A stretch of 64,000 bases of DNA from DATJPR01 sp963843525 (GCA_963843525.1 CAWJKM010000007.1:1167166-1231165); one strand, 5' to 3'. Numbered from the stretch's first letter, positions 27,316 through 37,044 are shown. A program made the numbers and translations. The notes: a model not told the origin generated them from the sequence alone.

Positions 27316-27678
27316 TTATTGCCCCGAAGGGGGAACCGCCTGGGGTGGCGCGTTCTGCTCGGGCGCACTCGTCGGGGGAAGTTGCGGAGTTACCTGACCG
27401 TTCGCTCCCGACCCACGCTGCAAAATGCTCTGTGTGGTTCCGTTCGCCCGGGGGAAAAAGAAAATGTTGGTCACCAGGGCGAGGACGATAAACAACGTCG
27501 CAAGGATCTGGGTCCCACGGATGAGAAAATCCGACGTCCGCCTGACTCCAAACACCATGCCCACGTTTCCACCGCCAAATGAACCGGCTAACCCGCCCCC
27601 TTTGCTCGATTGCATCAGGATGACCAGGCAAAGCAGGATGCCAATGATGACTTCAAGTACGATCAAAAAGGTGAACAT
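27316..27678 (-). CDS. secG: Preprotein translocase subunit SecG, 120 aa
   Basis: Two membrane segments (about residues 3-20 and 53-75) flank the signature SecG loop QSSKGGGLAGSFGGG. SecG is a small subunit of the SecYEG channel that helps the SecA-driven step of protein export. The C-terminus carries a proline/glutamine-rich tail (SAPEQNAPPQAVPPSGQ), longer than in many SecG proteins. A terminator follows at 27236-27270. Riboflavin synthase lies 106 bp upstream on the same strand. Confidence 0.95.
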   Translation of the reverse strand: MFTFLIVLEVIIGILLCLVILMQSSKGGGLAGSFGGGNVGMVFGVRRTSDFLIRGTQILATLFIVLALVTNIFFFPRANGTTQSILQRGSGANGQVTPQLPPTSAPEQNAPPQAVPPSGQ

Positions 27679-27784
27679 AGGACGTCCAAGGGGCTAAAAC
27701 ATCATGAATAAGGTTGAAAAATCAGGCTTAAGTGTATCAATATTACGAACAAAATTCCACTGAATCAAGCTTGGACCCGAGGAA

Positions 27785-28438
27785 TCATACATCGTACCCC
27801 CACGACGCAAGCTTTTCAGCTGTAATTTTCGTGGCCAGGACAGAATCTTGCCCCCCGGTGATAATCCGCTCGACATATTTACCCACAACATCAAATTCCA
27901 GATTCACCCTGGTCCCGACCCCGGCTTCGGAGAGACTCGTTTTCTCAAGGGTGTGTGGAATGATGGACACCATGAACGTATCGTCCTTGAGCGAGGCGAG
28001 AGTGAGACTGATCCCATCGACAGCGATCGATCCAACGGTGATCACATACTTCCTGAATTCTCCCGGATACTGCACGAGCAGGAGCCGACTGCTCTCTTTC
28101 ACGTCGACGCTGACAATCCTCCCCACCCCATCGACATGGCCCAGGACGATATGGCCTCCGAGCCGGTCGCTCAGTCGAAGAGAAAGTTCAAGGTTTACCG
28201 CAGATCCGGATTTGAATTCTCCGAGGGTTGTCTTGCGCAGGGTTTCTTCCACGGCCAAGACCGAAAACCGGGCACGCGTGCGCTCTACGACTGTCTGACA
28301 AGCACCATTGATGCAGACGCTGTCCCCCACCGACAGCTCAGGGGCGCTTTCCGGGGCTTCGACAGTCAATTTCACTCCGCCACCCAACTTCACCGCAGAT
28401 GCGATGCGGCCGACTTCCGTGATGATCCCGGTAAACAT
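27785..28438 (-). CDS. ribE: Riboflavin synthase alpha subunit, 217 aa
   Basis: The protein begins with the invariant MFTGIITEVGRI and contains the duplicated lumazine-binding half-domains, with GDSVCINGACQTV in the first half and GSIAVDGISLT in the second. It joins two molecules of 6,7-dimethyl-8-ribityllumazine to make riboflavin. Length is normal. No FMN riboswitch motif is visible upstream. It is the last gene that clearly belongs to segment 1. Confidence 0.95.
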   Translation of the reverse strand: MFTGIITEVGRIASAVKLGGGVKLTVEAPESAPELSVGDSVCINGACQTVVERTRARFSVLAVEETLRKTTLGEFKSGSAVNLELSLRLSDRLGGHIVLGHVDGVGRIVSVDVKESSRLLLVQYPGEFRKYVITVGSIAVDGISLTLASLKDDTFMVSIIPHTLEKTSLSEAGVGTRVNLEFDVVGKYVERIITGGQDSVLATKITAEKLASWGYDV

Positions 28439-28649
28439 GCCTCTCGCCTTTCCTTTTTTTTGAGCCCGCGCCCTTACGAGGGTCCAATAATTTCAGAATC
28501 GTACCGTCTTTTGAATCCGCGGAGAAGGACATCCTTTCCCACACGGTAACATCCCAACGTGTTCACTTTGCCGTGCCCCCTGTTCGCCGAACCGTCGAGC
28601 GTGGAATGAAACGCCTGTATTCCCCGGCCGAGAAGGCGTGGTGCGATAA
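28439..28649. other. Region holding the first composition break
   Basis: The first 120 bp read like the leader of ribE. Somewhere between about 28,560 and 28,690 base composition rises sharply and coding switches to the plus strand without an identifiable start codon. I see no gene, repeat end or attachment site that would explain the change. Confidence 0.4.
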
Positions 28650-29820
28650 ACACGCTCCATTCGTCTACCAGGCCCGACCCGGCAAATTAATGACGTCACG
28701 CTCCACGACTTCGCGTCGGCGGAGAGAGCGCTGGGCGAGGTGACGTGGCTGTGGGAGGGTTGGCTCGCGCGGGGAGTCGTGACCGTGCTCGCGTCGAATC
28801 CGGGCGAGGGGAAATCCGCGCTCGCGCTCGAGGTCGCCCGCCGCGTGGTTTCTTCTGTAGGGGGGGACCTATGTGTCCCCCCGGCTTCTTCTTCACCCGC
28901 TTCTTGTGTAGGGGGGGACCTATGTGTCCCCCCGGCTGCTTCGGAGGACAAAGAGGCGGGGGCACACGCAGGTGCCCCCCTACAGAAGAGAAAAGAGGGG
29001 CCACACATGGGTGGCCCCCTACATGAAGAGAGAAAGACCGTGATCCTCGTCGACACGGAGGCCTCGGAGGCGATCCTGCGCCGGCGGGTGCGGGAGTGGA
29101 CGGTCCCGACGGAGCGTCTGTGCGTGTTCGCGTCGGCGGGGCCGGCGGCGGGGATGGTGGGCCTCGCGCTGGACGAGGCGGAGGACTGGAGGCGTCTGCA
29201 GTCCGCGGTGATGGCGACGCGTCCGGCGCTCGTGATCGTCGATTCGCTGTCGGGCGCGCACGCGATGGACGAGAACTCGTCGCGCATGCGGCTGTTGCTG
29301 CTGAAGCTCGCGCGGCTGGCGCGCGACTCGCGCGCCGCGTTGCTCGTCGTCCACCACCTGCGCAAGCGCTCGCGCTCGGAGAGCCGACGCCGCGACGCTC
29401 GAGCGCCTGCGCGGAAGCTCCACGCTCGCCCAGGTCGCCCGCTGCGTCTGGACCATCGACCGGCCCGACCCGAACGACCCCCGCCGCCGCCTCTCGCAGG
29501 TGAAGAACAACCTCGCCGCGCTCCCGCCTCCCATCGGCTTCACCATCGGCGCGACGGGACTCGCCTTCTGCGACGCGCCCGAGAAACCGCACGCGGCGAC
29601 CCAACGGGAGAAAGCCGTGGAACTGCTGACGTCGCTTCTGAGGAACGGCCCGCTCCGAGCGACGGTCGTCCTTCAGGAGGCGGAGGGACAGGGACTGTCC
29701 AAGCACGTCCTGTGGCTCGCGGGGGAGAAGGTAGGCGTCGTCAAGGAACGGGACGGACACTTCGGAGCGTGGGTCTGGAGGCTTCCGACCGTGCCGGCGA
29801 AGTTGCGCGTCGGGCAGTGA
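28650..29820 (+). pseudogene. RepA-like AAA ATPase, frameshifted and 5'-incomplete
   Basis: The frame opens after a stop at 28647 and reads DVTLHDFASAERALGEVTWL then WEGWLARGVVTVLASNPGEG with Walker A GEGKSALA and Walker B ALVIVDSLSG, the layout of the RepA/DnaB-like AAA_25 ATPases used in plasmid and phage replication. Near 29,390 the reading must change by one base to continue ADAATLERLRGSSTLAQVAR and the C-terminal domain ending at 29820. Residues encoded by about 28,850-29,030 correspond to four palindromic repeats inserted in frame between Walker A and the next beta strand. No proper start codon is visible. Confidence 0.7.
28856..29023. repeat. Four palindromic repeats inside the ATPase frame
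   Basis: Copies at 28856-28885 and 28907-28936 are identical (TGTAG, seven G's, ACCTATGTGTCCCCCC). Copies at 28956-28984 and 28997-29023 are in inverted order, ending CCCCCCTACA or CCCCCTACA. Each folds into a G/C-run hairpin with the loop near ACAC/CATG. The total length keeps the reading frame open. Confidence 0.8.
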
Positions 29821-30276
29821 AGGCGATCCATGCCGAAAGTATAGGGTATCGACTATTCCAATACGGAGGGTGCATCGATGCCTCTATAGGGCACATCTGC
29901 CCCCTTGTTTTCCACGTTTTTCCACCTTTATTCCACGTTAAGCCCTCTGTAGGGTGCGTGAGAATGCCTGCGGGCGGACGCCCGTCGCGCGCAAGCTCGA
30001 GGCCCCGATTCTCGACTTACGACGAAATCTCAATCCCAGAGTCCAGACTCCAATCGGAGACCGCACGACCGCTCCGAGCCTCCTATTTGGAACTTGAGCG
30101 TTTGAAGTTTGGAAGTTCATTGGGATTTGGGAGTTGGAATTTGGAGCTTCCGGCCCGTAGGCCGGTGCGGGGTCAATCTTGCAAATCTAAGGAACCTTGC
30201 CTCAAATCGCCAAACGGCGCTTAGAATCCTTAGATTTGCTTGATTCCCTGATTCCCGCGAGCGCGGGTTGCGGGGT
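29821..30276. other. 456-bp intergenic region, no gene seen
   Basis: Between the ATPase and the convergent beta-helix gene. It holds a degenerate heptamer repeat (30088-30152) and a short inverted repeat pair CAAATCTAAGGA (30181 area) and TCCTTAGATTTG (30227 area), about 35 bp apart, which may act as a two-way terminator. Confidence 0.4.
30088..30152. repeat. Degenerate 7-bp tandem repeat, TTTGGAA type
   Basis: The stretch splits into sevens such as GGAACTT, TGAAGTT, GATTTGG, GAGTTGG, AATTTGG, with no unit fully conserved. It lies between convergent genes. Confidence 0.6.
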
Positions 30277-31722
30277 TCAGGGCGTCGCGCGTGGCGAGGG
30301 CGGGGTGGTCTGGCAGGCGCCGATGTCGGGACGGTCGCCGCGAGGGCGGCCGAGGATGTCGTCGGGGGGCATGTGTCGCGGGTCGGCCCGGCCGATGGCG
30401 GGGCTGCCGGGCGGAAGCTCGCCATAGGCCTTGACCAGCCGCTCGAATTCGCCGCGGATGCGCGTCTGCCCGGAGGCGAAGCGCGCCGCCGGCGGCGTCC
30501 CAGCGCGGGATGATCATCTTCGCCGGGTGGGCGAGGCGCGGGTCGGCGACGATAGCCGCGGGGTCGTCCGCCGGAATCTTCAGCAGCGTGGTCTCGTGAT
30601 GGGGAAACGCCCGGCCCCCGTTCCAGTAGAGGTTGTTCAGGAGGACGAGGTCCTTCCGCACGAACTCCGGCCGGCCCCAGATGAGCTGCGGCATCTTCCC
30701 GGCGGGGTCGTCGAAGATATTGTTGTAGATATAGACGTCCTCCATCGCCAGCTGCGCCTTCTCCTGGCTGCAGCGCAGCGCGTAGCACGTCCAGCCGTAG
30801 ACGGTGCCGAGGACCGTGTTGGCGCGGATCGCGACGTTGCGCACGTGGCACTTGAGCGTGACGGCGCCGGTGCTCGGGTTGGCGTTGTTGAACAGGAACA
30901 GGTTGTTCTCGATCGTGACGTCCTGGGCCTCCCAGAAGTCCTTGGCGTCCTCGCCGACGAGCACGTAGGACTGGTCGGACCCGCCCTGCCAGTTGCAGAA
31001 GACGTTCCGCCGCACGGCGATGCGCCGGCATTTGGCGCTGTTGGCCGGGTCCTGGCTGGAGTTCTTGATGACGATGAACGGGTGGGTGCGGTTCTCGTTC
31101 TTCCGCCCGCTGCCCTCCATGTCGCTCATCAGGATGCAGTCCTCGACCGTCGACGTCGGTCACGACGTTGATGTCGAAGATCTCGTCGCCGCCGTCGGGC
31201 ACGTTGTAGAGCAGGCAGCCGCGGAAGGCGATGTGATGCGCCTCGTCGTTGATCTTGACGAGGTCGTTGTTGTAGCTGTCGTGGATGATGCAGTCCTCGA
31301 ACGTCAGGTCGTGCGTGTCCTTGACGGAGAGATGGATCACGTAGTCGTTCCTCGCGCCCCCGGAGCCGAGGAACTCGAGGCCCTCGAACGTGACGTTGGA
31401 GCCGCCGTAGCAGTGGAACGCGCGATTGCCGTCGTCCGCGCTGCGGAAGCGCGCGCGGTAGGGATGCTCGGCCTTGACGCGGAGGGGCCTGCGTGAAATG
31501 CCGCGCGAGGGACTGCGCGCCGACATAGAGGCCGTCGCGGGCGATGACGGTGGACCCGTCGTCGGGCACGGTGTCGGTCGCGTGCCGGATCGTCGCCCAC
31601 GGGCGCTCGGCCGAGCCGTCGCCCTTGAGGTCGCTGCCGTCGGGGGAGATGTAGTAGGTGCCCGCGTGACAGAGGGTCACGGAGAGCAGCAATCCCGCCA
31701 CCGCGAACGCGCGCGCGAGCAT
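30277..31722 (-). pseudogene. Secreted right-handed beta-helix (pectate lyase-like) protein, three frameshifts
   Basis: ATG 31722 (GGAGAGGGA upstream) starts a signal peptide (MLARAFAVAGLLLSVTLCHA) followed by GTYYISPDGSDLKGDG, the usual entry of parallel beta-helix proteins. The frame must change near 31,490, 31,150 and 30,485 to continue through SNVTFEGLEFLGSGG, DVTIENNLFLFNNAN and the C-terminal PRGDRPDIGAC, a typical family ending. With these corrections the protein is about 480 aa. Substrate is probably a polysaccharide. Each shift is a single base or equivalent, so sequencing errors in GC-rich DNA are as likely as true decay. Confidence 0.7.
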
Positions 31723-32020
31723 GAGTCCCTCTCCGCGTGGGCCGATGCCTTCAGGATAGCCGGGCAACCCCAGTCCGGCAACCGCTTTCCCCACTTCAAG
31801 GGGGGAGGCGCGACCGCGCTTTCTTACGGGGATCGGGGGAGCGCGCCCGAGGCCGGATTGGAGATTTCTCTGAATAACGTCGGCTCGATCCGCGTCTTAG
31901 CTTGCATGGGCCATATTCGTGCGTCGCGAAGGCTGCGTCGCATAAGGAAGTCGGCCCGGGCGCACCGTTGCCGCAGGGCGCAGGCGAGCCCGGGAGACGC
32001 CGATGGAAGGGAGGCCGGAC
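31723..32020. other. Region leading to the second composition break
   Basis: GC-rich sequence without convincing coding signals up to about 32,015. The sequence then turns abruptly AT-rich inside the coding part of cbpA, so the join lies at about 32,010-32,025. Confidence 0.5.
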
Positions 32021-32452
32021 GATGAAAATGGCAAAAAAATAAGAATTACTATCCCTGCCGGAATTGAAAATGGACAAACTATTAAAATAGCAGGACATGG
32101 TGGCCCGGGAATAAATGGCGGACCAGATGGCGATTTATTTATTACATTTTTAATCGCAAACCACCCAAAATTTAAACGTTCAGGGAATGATTTATATACA
32201 AAGGTAAATTTGGATCTATATACTGCTGTATTGGGTGGCGAAATCACCATTGATACTTTAGATGGAAAAGTAAAACTGAAAGTCATGCCTGAAACACAAA
32301 ATGGAAGTAAAATAAAATTAAAAGGAAAAGGATTCCCGGTTTATAAAAATGACATGCAATCTGGAGATTTATATATAACCTATTCCGTTGTGATCCCGAA
32401 GAATTTGACCGAGAAAGAAAAAGAGTTGTTTACTGAATTGTCTAAATTGTAA
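32021..32452 (+). pseudogene. cbpA: CbpA/DnaJ-type co-chaperone, C-terminal part only
   Basis: From residue DENGKKIRITIPAGIENGQT the frame matches the DnaJ C-terminal peptide-binding domains I and II of CbpA (GDLYITYSVVIPKNLTEKEK near the end). The J domain and the G/F region are missing: the frame enters directly from GC-rich sequence of a different character. CbpA works with DnaK in protein folding. Its partner gene cbpM follows 22 bp later. The truncation coincides with the composition break, so it marks a join rather than gene decay. Confidence 0.8.
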
Positions 32453-32474
32453 CTGAAAAATCGGAGGTATATAT

Positions 32475-32768
32475 ATGGAAAACTTAATACCTGCATATGA
32501 ATTCTGTGCAAACCACAACATCGAGATCTCATTTATCCACTCGCTGCAAGAAACCGGATTAATAGAAATAACAACGATTGAAGAAACAGGATATATTCCT
32601 TCAAGCCAGTTACAGGAATTGGAGAGAATTGTCCGGTTGCATTATGATCTGGATATTAACCTGGAAGGTATAGAAACCATTAATCATTTATTACAGCGAA
32701 TAAATGAAATGCAGGATGAAATTACTATACTCAGGAACAGACTTCGCCTTTATGAAACAAATGAATAA
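32475..32768 (+). CDS. cbpM: Chaperone modulator CbpM, 97 aa
   Basis: MENLIPAYEFCANHNIEISF, then HSLQETGLIEI and SSQLQELERIVRLHYDLDIN, match CbpM, a MerR-like helical protein that binds the J domain of CbpA and inhibits it. The C-terminal coiled-coil helix (LLQRINEMQDEITIL) is present and the length is normal. It follows cbpA by 22 bp in the conserved order. Confidence 0.9.
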   Translation: MENLIPAYEFCANHNIEISFIHSLQETGLIEITTIEETGYIPSSQLQELERIVRLHYDLDINLEGIETINHLLQRINEMQDEITILRNRLRLYETNE

Positions 32769-32782
32769 TGGAGATCTGATAG

Positions 32783-33763
32783 TTATCTTAAGGACGTCTT
32801 GTTATACTTATTTCTGTACTCAATTGGAGTAAGACCTGTAATTTTTCTAAAAGTAGTCCGGAATGCCTTGGTATCTGTATATGCCTACATCATACATTAT
32901 TTCGTTGATGTTTTTGCTGCTGGTTTCAAAGCTGCGTTTGGCAGCTTCAATTTTTACACGCTGAATATATTCCAGGATCGAGTTGCTTGTTGCCTGTCTG
33001 AACCTGCGTTCGAGACTTCTTCTTCCAACAGCTACTTTATCAGCCAGGTATTCAACAGTAATTTTCGCTGCAATGTTCTTCTCAATGTATTCCTGGGCAG
33101 CTCTGACTGCCTTATCATTATGTTCCTTTTGTCCGTTAAAAATGGTGAATGATGATTGATTATTCCGGTTTATATCGATGGCAAAATATTTGGAAATATA
33201 GATGGCTGTTTCGCGGTCAGTATATTTTTCAACAAGATGTAATAGCAAATTCCAGTAGGAGTTTGCTCCGCCGCTTGTATATATACCATTCTGTTCTGTT
33301 ATAATGCTGCTATCCTGAACATCGACTCTCAGGAAACATTTCCCTCAATTTATCAGTGAAGCCCCAATGAGTAGAACATTTCGTCCCATTCAGAAGTCCG
33401 GTAGCTGCAAGCAAAAATGCTCCGACACAGAGAGAAGCTATTTCTGCTCCATTTTTGTACTGTTGAACGATCCATGGAATTAACCTGGAATTGGAATGAA
33501 TGGCCTTTGATATGTTGCCGGATAATGCCGGGATAATGACCAGATCAGGTTTTTTTACCTCGTTCAGCATTTTATCTGGATGAACAAAATAATTGCCGTT
33601 ATTTAGTTTGATTGCCTTTTTAGCACCGGCCAGTTCAACTTTAAACAGTGGTTTCCTTCCAGACTTGGTTAAGAAACCTGTTGACCCTGTAAAAACAATT
33701 CTGTGAATCAGCGATTGTCTGCAGGACTGAACTTTCAGGAACGAGAATCGTCACTTTTTTCAT
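32783..33763 (-). pseudogene. GlxA-type AraC transcription regulator, three frameshifts
   Basis: ATG 33763 starts MKKVTILVPESSVLQTIADS, a DJ-1/PfpI-like domain. The frame changes after about 33,710, near 33,335 and near 32,895 to give the continuous series GNYFVHPDKM, IASLCVGAFLLAATGLLNG, TSGGANSYWN, and a C-terminal AraC DNA-binding domain (VGRRSLERRFRQ, ITGLTPIEYRNKY). All family landmarks are present in order, so the gene was recently complete. It would regulate transcription in response to a small molecule. Confidence 0.8.
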
Positions 33764-33895
33764 GCTGCAAATTTACAAAATAAATCTGTCGCAAATCGCC
33801 CTTCATTTGTCATTTTTGCACATCATAATCTTGATTCGTTCCCTTACGTTTGTAGGTGGTATTAATTCGGCACCGATAACTTAAATTCAATATCT

Positions 33896-34330
33896 ATGAG
33901 AACAACAGATAAAACAACGGTAGTAGTCCGGACAATAATCAATGCGCCCGATCAAGAAAGTATGGAAATTCTGGACAGATCCGGAACATATTACACATTG
34001 GAACTATGCATCAGATGACTGGCATACGCCGAAAGCGGAAAACGATCTCAGGGATGGAGGAAGATTCCGTTCACGTATGGAAGCCAGGGATGGCAGTGCA
34101 GGTTTTGACTTTTACAGGTGAATATACCAGGATAGTACAAACATAGACAAATTGAATTTACTCTTGATGATGGCAGAAAAGTGCAGGTCACATTTGTTCC
34201 AAATGGTGATGAAACAATAGTTTCGGAAACTTTTGAACCTGAACATGTATACACTATTGAACAGCAGCAGGAAGGCTGGCAGTCAATCCTGAACAACTTC
34301 AAAAAATATGTTGAAATATTTGGCAAATCG
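33896..34330 (+). pseudogene. SRPBCC (AHSA1-like) protein, frameshifted copy 1
   Basis: MRTTDKTTVVVRTIINAPI, then KKVWKFWTDPEHITHWNYAS, is the START/AHSA1-like hydrophobic-ligand fold. An extra base in CCCGATCAAG near 33,950 and another break near 34,120 interrupt the frame; it resumes with IEFTLDDGRKVQVTFVPNGD and EPEHVYTIEQQQEGWQSILN, the family C-terminus. The frame runs on without stop into the next SRPBCC gene, so its own stop was lost. Confidence 0.65.
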
Positions 34331-34336
34331 GAAGTG

Positions 34337-34782
34337 ATGCATTTCGAGATAAAAATTAATGCCAGCGTTGAAAAAGTATATCAAACCATGCTTGATAAGG
34401 AAAAAGTATTCAGAATGGACAGCAGTGTTCAATCCTACCTCTCATTTTGTTGGCTCCTGGGAAAAAGGGTTCAAAGATTCTTTTCCTGGGTACGGATGCA
34501 GACGGAAGTGAGGGAGGCATGACAAGCAGGATAAGGGAAAATATACCGGATAGATTTGTCAGCATTGAACATCTAGGTATAGTTCAGAATGGTAAGGAGG
34601 TGATAACAGGCCCTAAAGTAGTTCAATGGGGAGGTGCACAGGAAAATTATACGTTTTCTGATGATAATGGTCAAACGATTCTAAAGATCGACCTTGATGT
34701 TGCAAAAGAATGGAAATCTTACTTCGACGAAACCTGGCCCAAGGCTTTAAATAAACTAAGGTCCTTATGCGAGACTAAATAG
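34337..34782 (+). pseudogene. SRPBCC family protein, frameshifted copy 2
   Basis: From ATG 34337 the protein MHFEIKINASVEKVYQTMLD continues only if two extra G residues (in GAAAAAGTATTC near 34,405 and in AAAAAGGGTTC near 34,467) are dropped, giving YSEWTAVFNP, GSWEKGSKILFLG and the C-terminal YFDETWPKALNKLR. It is a second member of the same fold next to copy 1; tandem AHSA1-like genes are common in Bacteroidota. Confidence 0.65.
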
Positions 34783-34793
34783 GATTTTTTTTT

Positions 34794-34991
34794 GGAAACA
34801 ATGTTTATATTTCCCTTCACCCCGATACAAGGGAAGAAACTGGAAGGTTATTTAATGCTCTCTCAAAGGGTGGTAAAGTGGAGATGGAACTGCAGGATAT
34901 TTTCTGGGGTGATTACTATGGCAGCCTTCAGGATAAATTCGGTGTGCAATGGATGTTGAACTGTGAAGTAAAGCCGGATAGAATAAAGTAA
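34794..34991 (+). pseudogene. C-terminal half of a PhnB/VOC protein
   Basis: GNNVYISLHPDTREETGRLF, then GGKVEMELQDIFWGDYYGSL and DKFGVQWMLN, is the second half of a PhnB-like VOC protein. The first half is missing; the fragment starts 12 bp after the stop of the SRPBCC gene, after a run of nine T residues. A deletion that joined the two genes explains this better than a frameshift. Confidence 0.65.
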
Positions 34992-34997
34992 TATATA

Positions 34998-35087
34998 ATG
35001 GGAAAATTATCTGCGTTTAATTTTATAACACTGAACGGATATTTAAATGCTCCATATGGAGATATAAGCTAGCATAATCATGAATAA
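34998..35087 (+). pseudogene. N-terminal remnant of a dihydrofolate reductase-like protein
   Basis: MGKLSAFNFITLNGYLNAPY then GDIS is the start of the RibD/DHFR-like family found in stress loci. A TAG at 35070 stands where the family has Trp (GDISWHxH), and HNHE follows in frame, after which the next gene's start overlaps. Only about 29 codons remain, so the gene is a relic. Confidence 0.55.
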
Positions 35088-35922
35088 TAATATGATCTAT
35101 CCCAGTCTATGGTTTAACGGAAATGCAAGTGAAGCATCGAAGTTTTACTCAACTGTGTTCAATAATACTGTGGTTAGAGAAGAAAATAAATTTGTATCGA
35201 CATTTGAATCTAATGGTCAAAAGTTTATGTGCCTGAATGGAGGACCAGGATTCACGATTAATCCCTCAATATCCTTCTTTGTGGTGTTTGAAGATGAGGG
35301 GGAGCTGGAAAAAACCTGGGCGATCCTTTTGAAGGGTGGATCTGTATTAATGCCATTGGACAAATATGAGTGGACGGAAAAGTATGGCTGGCTTCAGGAT
35401 AAGTTTAATGTAAGCTGGCAATTGTCTCTGGGTAAGTTGAAGGATGTTGGTCAGAAATTCACACCGGTATTAATGTTTACAGGCGAACAGTCAGGCAAGG
35501 CTGAGCAGGCAATTCAGTTTTATACTTCAGTTTTCAAGGGTTCAAGTATTGTTGGTATCATGAAGTATGGCAAAGGTGAAAATGAAGTGGAAGGGACGGT
35601 AAAACATGCCCAGTTCAAGCTGGGAAAACATGTCTTTATGGCTATGGATAGTTCACTTCAGCATCAGTTCAGTTTTAACGAGGCCATTTCATTGGTTGTA
35701 GATTGTGAGACCCAGGAGCAAATTGATTACTACTGGGCCAATCTCACCAAAGGTGGTTCAGAAGGTCAATGCGGCTGGCTGAAAGATAAATTCGGAGTTT
35801 CCTGGCAAATTGTACCAACCATTTTGCCTGAGTTATTGTCAGATCCCTCCCGGGCAGAAAGAGTAACCAATGCCTTTCTCAGGATGAAGAAATTTGAAAT
35901 TGAAAAACTGGTTAATGCTTAG
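35080..35922 (+). CDS. Double PhnB-type VOC protein, 280 aa
   Basis: Two VOC/PhnB half-repeats lie in tandem: MIYPSLWFNGNASEASKFYS in the first and FTPVLMFTGEQSGKAEQAIQ in the second, each ending with WLQDKFNVSWQL or WLKDKFGVSWQI. Proteins of this kind are often annotated 3-demethylubiquinone methyltransferase-like, but the fold only shows a metal or small-molecule binding barrel. It is intact, unlike its neighbours, and overlaps the tail of the DHFR-like remnant. Confidence 0.8.
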   Translation: MNNNMIYPSLWFNGNASEASKFYSTVFNNTVVREENKFVSTFESNGQKFMCLNGGPGFTINPSISFFVVFEDEGELEKTWAILLKGGSVLMPLDKYEWTEKYGWLQDKFNVSWQLSLGKLKDVGQKFTPVLMFTGEQSGKAEQAIQFYTSVFKGSSIVGIMKYGKGENEVEGTVKHAQFKLGKHVFMAMDSSLQHQFSFNEAISLVVDCETQEQIDYYWANLTKGGSEGQCGWLKDKFGVSWQIVPTILPELLSDPSRAERVTNAFLRMKKFEIEKLVNA

Positions 35923-36015
35923 GTAAGATTGTAAATTGCTTCTTATTTCGTAACTTGCTCTATCCCAAAAAGTAACATTTATTGAACAGGAAGCTGCCAT
36001 CAAAGCTTACAAAAC

Positions 36016-37032
36016 ATGTATAACAAATTAATCATAGACATCAAACCGTTAGGATTTGTATGGGAAACCATTGATCCCTTTTTGTTTTGTGTGCATCATC
36101 TTGATCATTACCCTGCCGGAAATGATCATCTGGGCCCTGCAGCTTCATTAGAAGGCAGGAACCTTGGTCAGGATTTCACTATAAAAGATGGATGGCGAAT
36201 GTACCATGGAGAAATAATTCCGGGTTTTCCTATGCATCCCCATAGAGGATTTGAAACAGTAACGGTGGTTCTGAAGGGTTTCGTCGACCATTCTGATTCA
36301 CATGGTTCAGCAGGAAGGTATGGGAACGGAGATGTGCAATGGATGACTGCAGGTGCCGGGCTTCAGCATGCAGAGATGTTCCCGCTGCTGAATAAAAATC
36401 AACCAAATCCATTAGAGCTTTTCCAGATATGGCTCAACCTGCCCGGGTCCCGTAAATTTTCGCAGCCGCATTATAAAATGCTCTGGGCAGAAGATATTCC
36501 GCTGCATTCTGACAGGGATAAAAACGGAAAAGTGACAGAATTGACAATTATTTCAGGAGAGGTCAGTGGAGTCACAGCACCTCAGCCAGCACCGGATTCG
36601 TGGGCAGCCGATAGGAAGAATGAGGTCGGGATCTGGCTGATCAGAATGGAAGCCAATGCAGAGTGGATCATTCCTCCGGCATCAATGGAAGTTAACCGGA
36701 CAGTATATTTCCACAAGGGTACTGATATAAAAATCGCTGGAATTGATATATTGCCCTATCATTCTGTTGAACTATTAGCGGATCAGCCGGTGATTATTGA
36801 AAATGGACGGGAGGAGGCATATCTTTTATTGCTTCAGGGACAGCCGATCAATGAACCAGTCGTACAACACGGTCCGTTTGTCATGAACACTCCCGCAGAA
36901 ATACAGCAGGCTTTCAGCGACTACCGCAAAACTCAATTTGGCGGATGGCCATGGTCAAGAACTGATAATGTACATTCCCGCGAAAAAGGCAGATTTGCAA
37001 AGTATGCGGATGGGCGTGAGGAAATCAGATAG
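36016..37032 (+). CDS. Pirin-family protein, 338 aa
   Basis: The bicupin pirin fold is recognisable by HPHRGFETVTVVLKG with metal-binding His residues in the N-terminal cupin and WMTAGAGLQHAEM. The C-terminal half (PVVQHGPFVMNT, AFSDYRKTQFGGWPW) is the standard pirin end. Pirins are iron-binding proteins; bacterial ones can act as quercetin 2,3-dioxygenases or redox-sensitive regulators. The pirin is longer at its N-terminus than E. coli YhhW. No ribosome site is visible, as usual in this segment. Confidence 0.85.
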   Translation: MYNKLIIDIKPLGFVWETIDPFLFCVHHLDHYPAGNDHLGPAASLEGRNLGQDFTIKDGWRMYHGEIIPGFPMHPHRGFETVTVVLKGFVDHSDSHGSAGRYGNGDVQWMTAGAGLQHAEMFPLLNKNQPNPLELFQIWLNLPGSRKFSQPHYKMLWAEDIPLHSDRDKNGKVTELTIISGEVSGVTAPQPAPDSWAADRKNEVGIWLIRMEANAEWIIPPASMEVNRTVYFHKGTDIKIAGIDILPYHSVELLADQPVIIENGREEAYLLLLQGQPINEPVVQHGPFVMNTPAEIQQAFSDYRKTQFGGWPWSRTDNVHSREKGRFAKYADGREEIR

Positions 37033-37044
37033 CGGCCATATATC

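Noticed and set aside
28439..28560. FMN riboswitch upstream of riboflavin synthase
   Set aside because: The conserved AGGGxxAGGTG and CCxACAGT-type blocks of the FMN aptamer are not found.
28696..29760. 354-codon minus-strand frame rich in Arg, Pro and Ser
   Set aside because: High GC keeps antisense frames open; the plus strand carries Walker A and B motifs.
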